From positions 56,589,201 to 56,653,200 of the forward strand of contig OZ020616.1 in NCBI GenBank assembly GCA_963971575.1: a stretch of 64,000 nucleotides of DNA, read 5' to 3'. Of this stretch, positions 40,315 through 52,247 are shown piece by piece. This DNA comes from Liopterus haemorrhoidalis. Its lineage: Eukaryota; Arthropoda; Insecta; Coleoptera; Dytiscidae. Position 1 is the first letter of the stretch; each line of letters begins with the position of its first letter. The translations under genes were made by a program, and so were the position numbers. Below the pieces are notes generated by a model that had not been told where the DNA came from, did not search any database, and worked only from the letters and a program-made list of their open reading frames with translations.

Positions 40315-41199
40315 TATTTTTTCCGTTTTACAACATCACAGTTAAGAATATTTTTGTAATATTTGATTTCAATTTTTTATCGTAATTTTTTGCGATAGAT
40401 AGTGCCTGAGATTTTTATATGCTTTACAACAGTCGTTTTACAACTGACGATCAGTCCTGATAAACAGCACAACATATTAAACTGATCATCAGGATTGTAT
40501 TTTGTGAAACGGCTTAATATCCGTAACTAATTTAAAACACAGAGTTGTGTTTTTAAATTTGTTGCTATAAAATAGTAATAATAACAAATTGTTGACGCAT
40601 AACCGTCTCAGATATATAGATTTCTAATGAATTAATATAAACTTTGCATTTATTATTATAGTATAATTATGTACTACATTGTGTTCTTATAGAAATAATG
40701 ATATTAAAACATAATATTTAATTCATAATGGATTGTTAATAAATATTAAATTATGTTTATTAATTTTCAGCCAACTAGTAAGTATTATAATTATATTAAG
40801 TATGTTATTGTATTTAAAATATTACCATAATAAAATATTATGAATGAAAAATATTGTTTTTTTTATCTACTTTTCCCTCTCTAGTGCGTAAAAAAATACC
40901 AGAAGTCTGGACCTTTTGAATTGATTCAGAGACTTCTGGCATACCGTATTTTTCAGATCTGGGGCGTAGCAACCGGGGGTGCAAGGAATGCGATGCACAC
41001 AAGTGGAATTGAGTTGAATGTGGAGAAGAATGGTTGGAAGTGACTGGAAAATGAAAGACTGATGAAAGTGGATAGGATGAATGGAAGAATATTGTTTATT
41101 TTCCCATGAATTCTTATCCAAATCTGAGATTTATTGTGGAATGGGAAACTGTGATGAACGTGGAAAGATATGTATGGAAGAATATAATTTATAAATGAA
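40315..41199 (+). other. Rassf 3' UTR and flank
   Basis: AT-rich sequence after the Rassf stop with several AATAAA or near signals (for example around 40738 and 40829), so polyadenylation is likely in this stretch. There is no other gene: the minus frame at 40867-41121 lacks a recognisable domain. Confidence 0.5.
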
Positions 41200-44100
41200 A
41201 GACTGAACCCTTATTTCTTTGTTAACAACCTCTGTATTTACATTATTTTTAATAAATAAATATAAAATAAACAGCATTATTATTTCGATAAATACCCACC
41301 TAATAAATCCTCTCTGGGGTTGGTTTTTATCTTTCAGATGACGAGAAAGTAAAGAGTAAGTATTAATGTATATATTTAGTTGAGCAAAGGGAGTAGCCCT
41401 TGAGGTGGTGAGTATGTATATTATATATACAGACTACGCGAGATGAAAGACTGAACCCTTATTTCTTTGTTAACAATCTCTGTATTTGCATCATTTTTAA
41501 TAAATATAAATAAAATAAACCGCATTATTATTTCAATAATTACCCACCTAATAAATCCTTTCTGGGGTACCTATTTCAAGGTATAGGGTACCTACTACTG
41601 CAATGGGTGCTCTCTACAACCCTTATAGGTTCTGAGATATTAATAAAATAAAATTCACTATGTCTCAAAACACCCTGAATTTTGCGCCCTTAAACCGTCG
41701 ATTAACAATTTTTATTTATCTTTAAAAAAATTCAGGGGGTTGAAATTAAGGGATGAAACTAAGGGATGACATTGATGATGTGCTCTAGTGGCCCTATATG
41801 CCATTGCACTATCCACATGTATCGGGGAACGTTTCACAACTAAAAACACGGTTTTGTTCCAAATTTTAAAAATTTTATTTTAGGTATCAGGGTACCAGGA
41901 GAGCCGAGAGGTGTAAATTGGTTTTTAGGGATTATCTCGTGAACTACAAAGGGTAGGACGTCCAGATTTAGAAGGCACGTTCATTAGGGTCCGTTCTATT
42001 ATCTATTAGAGTTTCAACCCTCTAGCCTTTAAGGGTAGGAAGTTATTAAGTGTTTTTTATATCTCACAACCCTTAAGAGTTAGGTGGTTGATTTTTGGTA
42101 CGTACGTACTACAGAACCTTAGGACCCTACAGCCCAAATGGGAGCCCTACAACTCCTCTAGTTGTCGAGATATTAATAAAATAAAATTAAAATTTTGGTC
42201 TAATATGTGACGATAGCTGGTAAATTTTTGTCTGTGAAAAACACGATTTTTTACATATTCCAAGGTATTTCAAAATTTGAATCTTAAATATGAGTGGGGG
42301 GGGCTTAAACACCGCAAAATATGTGGAGTCTTGGATTTAAGCAGGGTTATAAAAAGGGGGGTAAAAAACACGTTAAAAACCCCAAATTCTGAACCCCTGA
42401 GGCGCTACAGGGCATTTTTAATTTTTTTTCAACCCTTAAGAGTTATAGGGTTGGTTTCGGATACATAGGCACAGAAGGGTATAAGTACTCTACATCCACT
42501 ATGGGAACCCTGTAACCCTTTTAGTTTTCGAGATATTAAATAAATAAACTTCACTATTCCCCAAAACAACCCTTATTCACACCGCAAAATATGTGGAGTC
42601 TTGGAGGAAGTTATTAAGTGTTTTATATATCTCACAACCCTTAAGAGTTAGGTGGTTGATTTTTGGTACGTACGTACTACAAAACCTTAGGACCCTACAG
42701 CCCAAATGGGAGCCCTACAACTCCTCTAGTTGTCGAGATATTAATAAAATAAAATTAAAATTAAAAATGCCCTGTAGCGCCTCAGGGGTTCAGAATTTGG
42801 GGTTTTTAACGTGTTTTTTACCCCCCCTTTTTATAACCCTCCTCAAATTCAAGACTCCACATATTTTGCGGTGTTTAAGCCCCCCCCACTCATATTTAAG
42901 ATTCAAATTTTGAAATACCTTGAAATATGTAAAAAATCGTGTTTTTCACAGACAAAAATTTACCAGCTATCGTCACATATTAGACCAAAATTTTAATTTT
43001 ATTTTATTAATATCTCGACAACTAGAGGAGTTGTAGGGCTCCCATTTGGGCTGTAGGGTCCTAAGGTTCTGTAGTACGTACGTACCAAAAATCAACCACC
43101 TAACTCTTAAGGGTTGTGAGATATAAAAAACACTTAATAACTTTCTACCCTTAAGGGCTAGGGGGTTGAAACTCTAATAGATAATAGAACGGACCCTAAT
43201 GAAGGTGCCTTCCAAATCTGGACATCCTACCCCTTCTAGTTCACGAGATAATCCCTAAAAACCAATTTACACCTCTCGGCTCTCCTGGTACCCTGATACC
43301 TAAAATAAAAATTTTAAAATTTGGAACAAAACCGTGTTTTTAGTTGTGAAACGTTCCCCGATACATGTGGATAGTGCAATGGCATATAGGGCCACTAGAG
43401 CACATCATCAATGTCATCCCTTAGTTTCATCCCTTAATTTCAACCCCCTGAATTTTTTTTAAGATAAATAAAAATTGTTAATCGACGGTTTAAGGGCGCA
43501 AAATTCAGGGTGTTTTGAGACATAGTGAATTTTATTTTATTAATATATCAGAACCTATAAGGGTTGTAGAGCACCCATTGCAGTAGTAGGTACCCTATAC
43601 CTTAAAATAGGTACCTGCCAAAAAGCAACCCCCTAGCCCTTAAGGGTAGGAAGTTATTAAGTGATTTTTATATCTCACAACCCTTAAGAGTTAGGTGGTT
43701 GATTTTTGGTACGTACGTACTACAGAACCTTAGGACCCTACAGCCCAAATGGGAGCCCTGCAACTTCTCTAGTTGTCGAGATATTAATAAAATAAAATTA
43801 AAATTTTGGTCTAATATGTGACGTCACTGAAAATTAAGCATTAAATATTTCAAAAACCGGAAGGGTTGTAGGGAACCCTTGAAGGGTAGAGGGTCTCTAG
43901 GTCATGAACTACCTACCTATCGAATACCAACCACCTAACTCTTAAGGGTTGTGAGATATAAAAAACACTTAATAACTTACTACCCTTAAGGGTTTTTTGC
44001 CTCTAGCGCCTCAGGGCTTCAGAATTTGGGGTTTTTAACGTGTTTTTTATCCCCGTTTCATCAACCCTCAAATCCAAGACTCCGCATATTTTGCGGTGTG

Positions 44101-44783
44101 TAACCCCCCCCACTCACATTTATGATTCGTTTTTTTTTTTACGTGAAACCGTGTTTTTGGACGTGAATCGTTCCCCGATACATGGGGATAGTGCAATGGC
44201 ATATAGGGCCACTAGAGCACATCATCAATGCCATCCCTTAGTTTCATCCCTTAATTTCAACCCCATGAATTTTTTTTAAGATAAATAAAAATTGTTAATC
44301 GACGGTTTAAGGGCGCAAAATTCAGGGTGTTTTGAGACATAGTGAATTTTATTTTATTAATATCTCAGAACCTATAAGGGTTGTAGAGCACCCATTGCAG
44401 TAGTAGGTACCCTATACCTTGAAATAGGTACCCCAGAAAGGATTTATTATGTGGGTAATTATTCAAATATTAATGCGGTTTATTTTATTTATATTTATTA
44501 AAAATGATGCAAATACAGAGGTCGAGTCTTTCATCTCGCGTAGTCTATATATATAATATACATACTCACCACCTCAAGGGCTACTCCCTTTGCTCAACTA
44601 AATATATACATTAATACTTACTCTTTACTTTCTCGTCATCTGAAAGATAAAAACCAACCCCAGAGAGGATTTATTAGTTGGGTATTTATCGAAATAATGA
44701 TGCTGTTTATTTTATATTTATTAATTAAAAATAATGTAAATACAGAGGTTGTTAACGAAGAAATAAGGGTTCAGTCTTTCATT
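41200..44783. repeat. 3.6-kb inverted repeat (giant palindrome)
   Basis: The left end (GAAAGACTGAACCCTTATTT) is matched in inverse at 44757-44783 (AAATAAGGGTTCAGTCTTTC). Matching continues inward: ATGACGAGAAAGTAAAGAGT at 41339 against 44618, the CTCAAGGGCTACTCCC region, CACATGTATCGGGGAACG at 41813 against 43357, and TACGTACGTAC at 42099 against 43075. A smaller inverted pair (42280-42400 against 42775-42900) and direct copies of a GGTGGTTGATTTTTGG unit lie near the centre. Frames in it are short and without domains. Confidence 0.85.
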
Positions 44784-45402
44784 TCAAGGTCATTCTATCA
44801 TCCATGCATTTCTTTCCGCATTCAGCGCAGTCACTACTTGATACATATGTACAGTCACCTATCAGCAATCCGATTATATTAATAAAACCATGTTATAAGA
44901 TCAATTTTTTTATTAAAAATATATACATAAATAGTTATAATAATTGTTCTTGTGGACGGAGGATGTACAGCTTACTTGTCACTGACACCCAAGGGGGCAA
45001 AATCATGTCGGACTTTCTGAAAAACAAAAGAAATTCAAATTATTTTCTATCTATTAGACCTTTTTTCTTTCATGTACTCCTGATACTAAGTTGGAGTTAT
45101 TGCCGTTATTCTATTGTAGGGGGGGGCGCTAATAGTATCAAATATGAGCTACAACTAAGACAGGGTCGTATCTAGGAGGAAAATAGCAGTGAATATGTGA
45201 TGATTAAATTAAATTAAATTACCTTTTGTTTGATTTTTTGTTCAAAATTTCATCAGGTAGAAATATTTTGAATGTCCAGGCATCATTTCACGGTCAGGAA
45301 CGTGTGAAATATTTTGGATTTGAGTTTTTTCAAATTAAATTTCATTTGTCAGAAGTGTGTTAAATGTGAAGCTAATTTTCATCAATAGAAAAAGTGTTAA
45401 AT
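44784..45402. other. No recognised feature
   Basis: AT-rich sequence between two repeat elements. The frame at 44804-45175 is probably chance; it has no domain and no exon context. Confidence 0.35.
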
Positions 45403-47991
45403 TCTTTCAAATATCCACCTTCAGGTAAATATCTAAGTAACTATCTGACAGATAAGGTTAACTGGAACATCTGCTGAATAAATTTCAATTGAGAAGTGAT
45501 ATTACCGGTGGTGGCGCTGTGCTCCAAGGCAATATGGCTGTCGTGTCTAGTACTCAGCTGTCAATATTCTAATAGCGAACAGGTTAATTTAAGCAGAACT
45601 GAATTTTATGAAAATGCGAGTAAATATTTCTGAATTTTTAAATTTTTTAAGCGCTACACATGTATCTAGGTGTATAACAGAAGGTGGGCATAAAATTACC
45701 GTGTTTAAAGTTTAATTTCAGTAGGTTTATTGAAGTGTAATTTGTAGTTGAGGAGGTGTTAAATGCCGGACACGTAATTTTATGTGGTACAGTTGAGTGT
45801 CGGTCATATGAATTTACAATATATGGATTCTGTTTACCATATTTTCCGAGAGGCCCCGAAAATTGAAAAATGTCACAACTCACTTATTTATGGGCCGATT
45901 TTGTTGAAAACTTGCACAGGGTTGTGGAAGTAGGTACTCTTTAAGTGTTCTTCACCGATATATTTCAGAATAAACGGGTAATATATATTTAAATTAATAT
46001 AAACACAAAAACATTTTTAGATATTTTATAAAAATATCACAACGAAGACCATCTTTCCAATATTATGTGTAGGAATAATGTAATAGCATTTTAACATTCG
46101 ATGACAAATCATTTTTTAAGATATATTGACACCTGCTGCCCCCAGTTAATATATAAAAAACTAATGAACTTGCACCTTTGACCTTCGTAGACTTGAAAAT
46201 AATTCCTAAATTTCATTGACTCCTGCTGCCTCCAATTTTAAATTCTGGAATTAATGCAAATGACGGATACACACGAATATTAACGATAAAAAATTCGGTT
46301 TAAATACCAATTAACAGGATTAAATGACGTAGCATGTGAACTCTTTAATTAAGTGGGTAAACTAATCCTATAATCTTAATCTGAGAACTAGAGCAGATTA
46401 AGTAAAAACTAGTTCAAATGCTTATAACTCCCTTATTTATGAACCGATTTTAAAAAACCAAACACTTCTGCAATCAGAACATCATGGTGCTTCTGTTAGT
46501 ACCCTTAAAAGTGCCAAATTCGGACTTTGACAAAAAAATCTGCTCCAGTTTCGGCCGAAAGTGGAGCACGGCTATAACTCGCTTATTTATGGACCGATAT
46601 CGCTGAGATTTGGCAAAGGGGTGTGGAATTAGGTAATCTTTAAATGTAGGTGCACCAAAATTAAATATATGCAGAAGTAGGGCCTCTGGAGGCCCCCAAA
46701 TTTGAAAAAAGTCTATAACTGTCTTATTTATTGACTGATTTGGACAAGATTTAGTATCCAGGCTCAGGAGTAGGATCAATTTGAGGAGAATTTGATCAAA
46801 AAGATACTCCAGTTTTGGCCGAAGGTGGATTAAGGCCATAACTCGCTTATTTATGGACTGATATTGCTGGGATTTGGCACAGGGGTGTGGAATTAGGTAA
46901 TCTTTAAACATAGGTGTATAAAAATGGGTTATATATAGAACAAGGGCAAACAATTACATTATGTTTATTGCCTCATGAAATAAAATTAGTTTTAGTTGGA
47001 CAGGAGCAGTTAAAAGTTAAATATGCAACTTGCAGGTGCAAGCATATTAGTGCAGTTTTGTTTTTCTGCGACAAATATAACGAACAAACTCGTATAGTAT
47101 CAGTTACTTTTTAACTCAAAATATATTCCCATGCCTTCCTCTTGTCCATAACCAAATCTTTTCCCAATCTGGACTTAATATTAACTTTCCCTTCATTTTT
47201 CTTAAGAAAAAAAAAAAAACTAAGATGCCTATCTTTGTCCTGTCTTGAATGACAGCCAAAAACACTACAATTTGTCCTACATTTATAGTTTTTCACAACT
47301 TCTATCGACATTTTAATAAAAATAGAACAAACCGGGTGAATTATTTAAGGAACAACATACATGTTTCACATATAATGTTAATGCAGTGAGTTATTTCAAA
47401 AGCAACATAGCCATAAAACAAATGCTTATCGTATCCATAGAAAAGTTAAAATATTTTTTGGTCTTTGCTACTAAGGACATTATTATTTACATACAAACAA
47501 ACTAATAAAAATTCATTTATTGTTTCTAATTTACTATTTTTTAGCCGTCTAGGAACTTTATCATGGCAAATAACTATTATACTTATCTAATCACCGTTGC
47601 ATATCTGTTGCCATGGATATGAGCATGCTTTCATAATTTGCTATGTTACAAATGAAATAACTCACTTCATTAACATTATATGTGAAACATGTATGTTGCT
47701 CCTTAAATAATTCACCCGGTATGTAATAACACTAGAACATATGTAATAAGTTCAAACAGTACTAGAGCGCCTAGTACAATATTTGACCACCAGACTGCGT
47801 ATTCGAGCGTGTCAATTCTCAATACCAATCAGTGAATACAATAGTCAGTCTTATTATCCGTTAGATAACTGTCCGATGGATAAATTTGTATTGAGAGACG
47901 GGATGACATTTATTCAGCACAGAAAGTTCACATAACCTTCTCTTTCAGATATTTACCTAGAGGTTCACCTGAAGGTGGAAAGACTGGGTCT
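45403..47991. mobile_element. MITE (CAGGTAAA-CTAGGTAACTA family), split by 2.3 kb
   Basis: The left part (CCACCTTCAGGTAAATATCT, GAACATCTGCTGAATAAATT) ends near 45495. The right part resumes near 47815 (CAATACCAATCAGTGAATAC) and ends CACCTGAAGGTGGAAAGACT. The whole matches the host MITE at 56424-58242. The inserted stretch includes diverged family A sequence (46380-46900: TATAACTCGCTTATTTATGG) and a foldback. Confidence 0.55.
47331..47720. repeat. Foldback MITE with CCGGGTGAATTATTTAAGG ends
   Basis: CCGGGTGAATTATTTAAGGA then ACAACATACATGTTTCACAT is matched in inverse at 47662-47719. The arms are about 80 bp and the whole is 390 bp. Confidence 0.75.
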
Positions 47992-48569
47992 TAGAAGTGT
48001 GTTAAATGTATAAGCAAAATTTGAGTTGGAAGAGTGTGTTATAAAAAATATATGTAACAATGTAATAATTTTATTGCGAATGTAATATGTGACAATTTTT
48101 TTTTTAATATTTAAAATATATATACAGTAATAAAAATATGATTACAAAATAAATAAATGACTTATGTACTAGAGGCAGTTTTATATTACATGTGCTAATG
48201 TAAGGCACACAGCCTGCGATATAGTCCAGGAAGGCAAGATTTGAAAAAATATTTCATATAAGATTTTTTTTGTCATCAAGACATTGGGCCAAAGGGCCTA
48301 GCATTTTTCAGCACTGCTGAAAAAAGGCAAACATGGCACTAATGGTAAGCTGTTTTTGAAATTCAGGGAAAATGTAATTTTTTCAAAATTACAAAATGAT
48401 ATGTATCAGGGGACATGTCATTTAAGAGGAGATAGAAGTTTCTTCCTTTTAAGGGCAAAATTCTGATCAAAATTGGGGAAAACATTTTCAAAGAAAATGT
48501 CCCTGTATCATTTTTAAAATTCTCCCTTTACAAAATTTAAATCTTCCAATTTTTGTAAAAATCCTTTTA

Positions 48570-49600
48570 TAAAAATATTTCCGATAAATTTCGAAAGTAT
48601 GTCTTTAAAAATAAGCGCGAAACTTTAGTTCAAAATATTCCCTATAGATCTCACTAGTGAGTCTTTAAAAAATTGGCATTCAAATTTAGTTCACAATATT
48701 TCCGATAGATGTCGCTAGTAATTATTTAAAAGCTGGCGCCAAAATTTAGTTCAAAATATTTGCAATAGGTGTCGCTAGTATGTCCTTAAAAATAAGCGCA
48801 AAACTTTAGTTCAAAATATTTCCGATAGAGGTCACTAGTGAGCTTTCGAAGATTGGCATTAAAATTTAGTTAAATAACAATATTTCGCTAGTAAGTATTT
48901 AAAAACTGGCGCCAAAATTTAGTTCATAATATTTGCGCTAGATGTCGCTGTCCTTAAATTTTGGCGCGAAAATTTTATTCACAATATTTCCGACAGACGT
49001 CGCTAGTATGTCCTTAAAAATAAGCGCAAAACTTTAGTTCAAAATATTTCCGATAGAGGTCACTAGTGAGCTTTCGAAGATTGGCATTAAAATTTAGTTA
49101 AATAACAATATTTCGCTAGTAAGTATTTAAAAACTGGCGCCAAAATTTAGTTCATAATATTTGCGCTAGATGTCGCTGTCCTTAAATTTTGGCGCGAAAA
49201 TTTAATTCACAATATTTCCGACAAACGTCGCAAGTAGGTCCTTAAAAATAAGCGCGAAACTTTAGTTCAAAATATTTCCGATAGATGTCGCTAGTGTCTT
49301 TGAAAATTGGCATTAAAATTTAGTTCACAATATTTCTGATAGATGTCGCTATAAGTATTTAAAAATTGGCGCCAAAATTTAGTTCAAAATATTTGCGATA
49401 GATGTCGCTAGTAAGTATTTAAAAATTGGCGCCAAAATTTAGTACTAAATATTTGCGATAAATGTCGCTAAGATGTCCTTAAATATTGGCGTGAAAATTT
49501 AGTTCAGAATATTTCCGATAGATGTCGCTAGTAAGTATTTAAAAAATGACGCTAAAACTATAGTTTTTCAAAATTCCGATAAACCATTTTTTATATTTCC
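48570..49600 (+). repeat. Tandem array, ~60-bp unit with ~228-bp higher order
   Basis: Units contain AAAATTTAGTTCAAAATATT, a GATAGATGTCGCTAGTA core and TTGGCGCCAAAA. A larger block starting TGTCCTTAAAAATAAGCGCA repeats from 48781 to 49009 (228 bp). It lies directly downstream of the cadherin stop codon (minus strand). Confidence 0.85.
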
Positions 49601-49754
49601 CTTTAAAGACAGAATCTGATCAAAATTTTATCAAAAATTGGACGAACTATACTTTTAACTTTCTTTATAAAGTTTGCCCTTCATGAATGCTTTTGTAAAA
49701 ACATATTTTCTATGTCTTGGGGAGGGGGTTCTTGCATTTTTACCCCCTTAGTTT

Positions 49755-52247
49755 TTAAAAGGGGGGCGTACCACTGTCTGGTAACAATTGTTTGGTATGC
49801 ATATCATCATATGCAATAGTAAAAATACTTTTCTTCTCCATTTGATTCCTCTTTTTGGCATCTTGTACCAAAGAAGCCATTGCAATACCAGAATCCAAAT
49901 CTTCTTCCCCACCTGGTTTAAGTCCATTTTTCTCTTGACTCTTCTTCAAATTTGGTCTTGGTGGTTTTTCAGGTGTTTTATTTCTATTTTGTGAAGTAAC
50001 GTTTGGTGTCATGGTTGGTATAGATGGTAAATTTGAATTATTTGATGGTAAATTTGTAATGTTTGATGGTAAAAGTGTAACCACAGGAGCTGGTATCATT
50101 GTGGTGTTAACATATTGGACAGTTTGGGGATAAATTGGTTGGGGAATTTGGCTAATTTGACTTGGATGTTCATATCTGTATTCTGAGTGTTGAACTAATG
50201 AATGTTTTTGTTCTGATTTAGACTTCTTTTTTACTTCTTCCTCTTCTTTTCTTTCTGTTGGAAAAACTTTTTTAATGCTACTACTTTTCGTATCTGCTAG
50301 TATCGATCGTTTTTGTGGAGACTTCTTTTTCTTTATATTCTCTTTGTCCTTTTTACCGTTTTTATTATACCACTGCATATACCGAGGTGTACTTTTGTTT
50401 GGATCGTGTTTCCTCTTTTCACTTTTTTGTAGTTCTTCATTCTCTAATGATCTTTGTAGGTTTTTGTAGTTTCTTTCTTCTTCTTGTGATTGATAAGCGC
50501 TGGTTTCCCTTTCGTTTCTATCAGTCGAAGAGCCCTGTTGGGAATTTCTTTTCGACTCAGATACAACACCTTCATCATCTTCAAGCTCATAGTCTAAACT
50601 GTCCTCTGATATTAATTCGGACAATTTTCCACCTTTAATAGTATAAGTTTCTTCATCTATTTCGCTGTTGCTTTCGTAATATTTCTTTTTCGGTTCTTCA
50701 CTATCTAAGGATTTAGAAATTTCTAATAAAATATCTTTATTTAATGAAGTTTTTCTAGTCTCACCTTGTTCTTCATCAGATTCTTCATTTTTCCTCACTA
50801 TTCTTATTATCTTCCCACTTTTCTGTCTCTTATACTCCATTGGACTTTCACTTTCTTCCATTATTGGAGTTTTTATCTGTCTTCTAATTTCAGCAACTAC
50901 TTTTCTATTTCTTTTATCAAGTTCTTTAAATCTTCTTCGTTTTAATTTTCTTCGTTTCTTCACCCAACGGATACCATTTGAATCATTACTTTGTTGGATT
51001 ATATACACATGGAAATCATCTTCACTATTTGATTCATCGTTATCGCTTCTAATTTGTCTTCTTGGAGGTCGAAGATATTTTGGATCGGTTTGAGTTGCTG
51101 TATTACAATCAGTTTGAGTACCAATTACTGAATGACCAGGTAAACTTTGAGTTTCAAGTCTTGTGTCTTGTTGTACTTCTTCATTTCTTTTCTCTAACCT
51201 TTCTTTTTCCAGCAATATTTGACGAAGGAGTTCATTTTGTTGACGTAGTGAAGTCTCTAGTAATTCTTGATGGACTAGATTGTAAGCAGTTCTTTTTGAT
51301 TCTATTGAATGAATACTGCTTTGTGAATTTTTTCTGCTAACTGGTATTTCGTTGGGAAGTATCACACTTGCGGGATTCGATCGAGGTTCTTGTTGTTGTA
51401 ACAACTGTTGCTCGATAAATCTTTGCATTAGTATATTTTTGCCACTGTCCAAGACAATGTATTGAGGTTGTTGGACAAAAGTTACAGGTCTTTGGGAGGT
51501 TTGCGCTTTATCTTCCTCCTTTCCTCGTGTTAGAAGCCTCAAAATTTCAGTATTTCCTTCACGGATGTATAATTGGTCTCTTCCATCCTGAAGTATAACA
51601 CCATCATCTTCTTCTGTGGTTGCATGTTGTCTTTTAAAGTTTCTTCTTAAACTTCCTTCTTCAAATTCTATTCTTCTATATTCTCTATCAGAACCACGTT
51701 CTATTTCATGCCTTCTTAATGATTCTGTTTCAAGATCATCGTCTATTGGCCTTTTTCTGTGACTTCTGGGAGTGTAATCGTCGTAATCTTCTACGTAAAT
51801 GTCTCTTTCTTTTCTTTTGTGTTGTCTATTCTGCATTTCTCTGCTGTAGATTACATTTGGACCTTCTGTCATCCTTAGTGTGCTATCGTCGTGTTTTTTA
51901 ACACTTCCATTAAAATCCCCATTTCCGTTCATATCTTCTATTTTTTCTCTTTTGTTAAATTGCCACTGAGTTGGCCTTGTACGAGATTCAGATAAATCAG
52001 CACTCCAGGCTTCTTTTCTCGTTGCTTGGATACTTTTATTATCCTTGCCTAATCCTTTTTCTTTAACCACTAAATGGACATCATCATCTGCTGAATTAAC
52101 ACGAATTATTCTTTTCTTTGGTGGCATATAAAGAGGACAACCAGCACAAATGCAGCATAGAATTAGTATAATAATCGCCAGGATTATTAAAATTGCTAGG
52201 ATCATTAGAAGCCAGAAGAGTATATTGCTTTCTGCTTTGTAGGGAGC
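49755..52247 (-). CDS. Cadherin last exon: TM and cytoplasmic tail
   Basis: It opens after TTTTTCAG with APYKAESNILFWLLMILAIL and holds the transmembrane helix and CCICAGC. About 790 cytoplasmic residues follow, mostly charged and low-complexity (basic RWVKKRRKLKRRRFKELDKR, acidic LEDDEGVVSESKRN, Gln-rich around QQLLQQQEPRS, proline- and Asn-rich near the end). It ends DSGTPPF, not a classical PDZ ligand. It has no beta-catenin-binding motif that I can recognise. Confidence 0.88.
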   Translation of the reverse strand, partial: APYKAESNILFWLLMILAILIILAIIILILCCICAGCPLYMPPKKRIIRVNSADDDVHLVVKEKGLGKDNKSIQATRKEAWSADLSESRTRPTQWQFNKREKIEDMNGNGDFNGSVKKHDDSTLRMTEGPNVIYSREMQNRQHKRKERDIYVEDYDDYTPRSHRKRPIDDDLETESLRRHEIERGSDREYRRIEFEEGSLRRNFKRQHATTEEDDGVILQDGRDQLYIREGNTEILRLLTRGKEEDKAQTSQRPVTFVQQPQYIVLDSGKNILMQRFIEQQLLQQQEPRSNPASVILPNEIPVSRKNSQSSIHSIESKRTAYNLVHQELLETSLRQQNELLRQILLEKERLEKRNEEVQQDTRLETQSLPGHSVIGTQTDCNTATQTDPKYLRPPRRQIRSDNDESNSEDDFHVYIIQQSNDSNGIRWVKKRRKLKRRRFKELDKRNRKVVAEIRRQIKTPIMEESESPMEYKRQKSGKIIRIVRKNEESDEEQGETRKTSLNKDILLEISKSLDSEEPKKKYYESNSEIDEETYTIKGGKLSELISEDSLDYELEDDEGVVSESKRNSQQGSSTDRNERETSAYQSQEEERNYKNLQRSLENEELQKSEKRKHDPNKSTPRYMQWYNKNGKKDKENIKKKKSPQKRSILADTKSSSIKKVFPTERKEEEEVKKKSKSEQKHSLVQHSEYRYEHPSQISQIPQPIYPQTVQYVNTTMIPAPVVTLLPSNITNLPSNNSNLPSIPTMTPNVTSQNRNKTPEKPPRPNLKKSQEKNGLKPGGEEDLDSGIAMASLVQDAKKRNQMEKKSIFTIAYDDMHTKQLLPDSGTPPF

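Noticed and set aside
44804..45175. 123-residue plus frame
   Set aside because: No domain, mixed composition, no splice or promoter context. Probably chance.
46474..46953. 159-residue minus frame
   Set aside because: The sequence is a diverged family A repeat with internal tandem similarity, and the translation merely mirrors the repeated DNA.
50275..51901. Several plus-strand frames antisense to the cadherin tail exon
   Set aside because: They are shadows of the Glu/Lys/Arg-rich minus-strand coding sequence.
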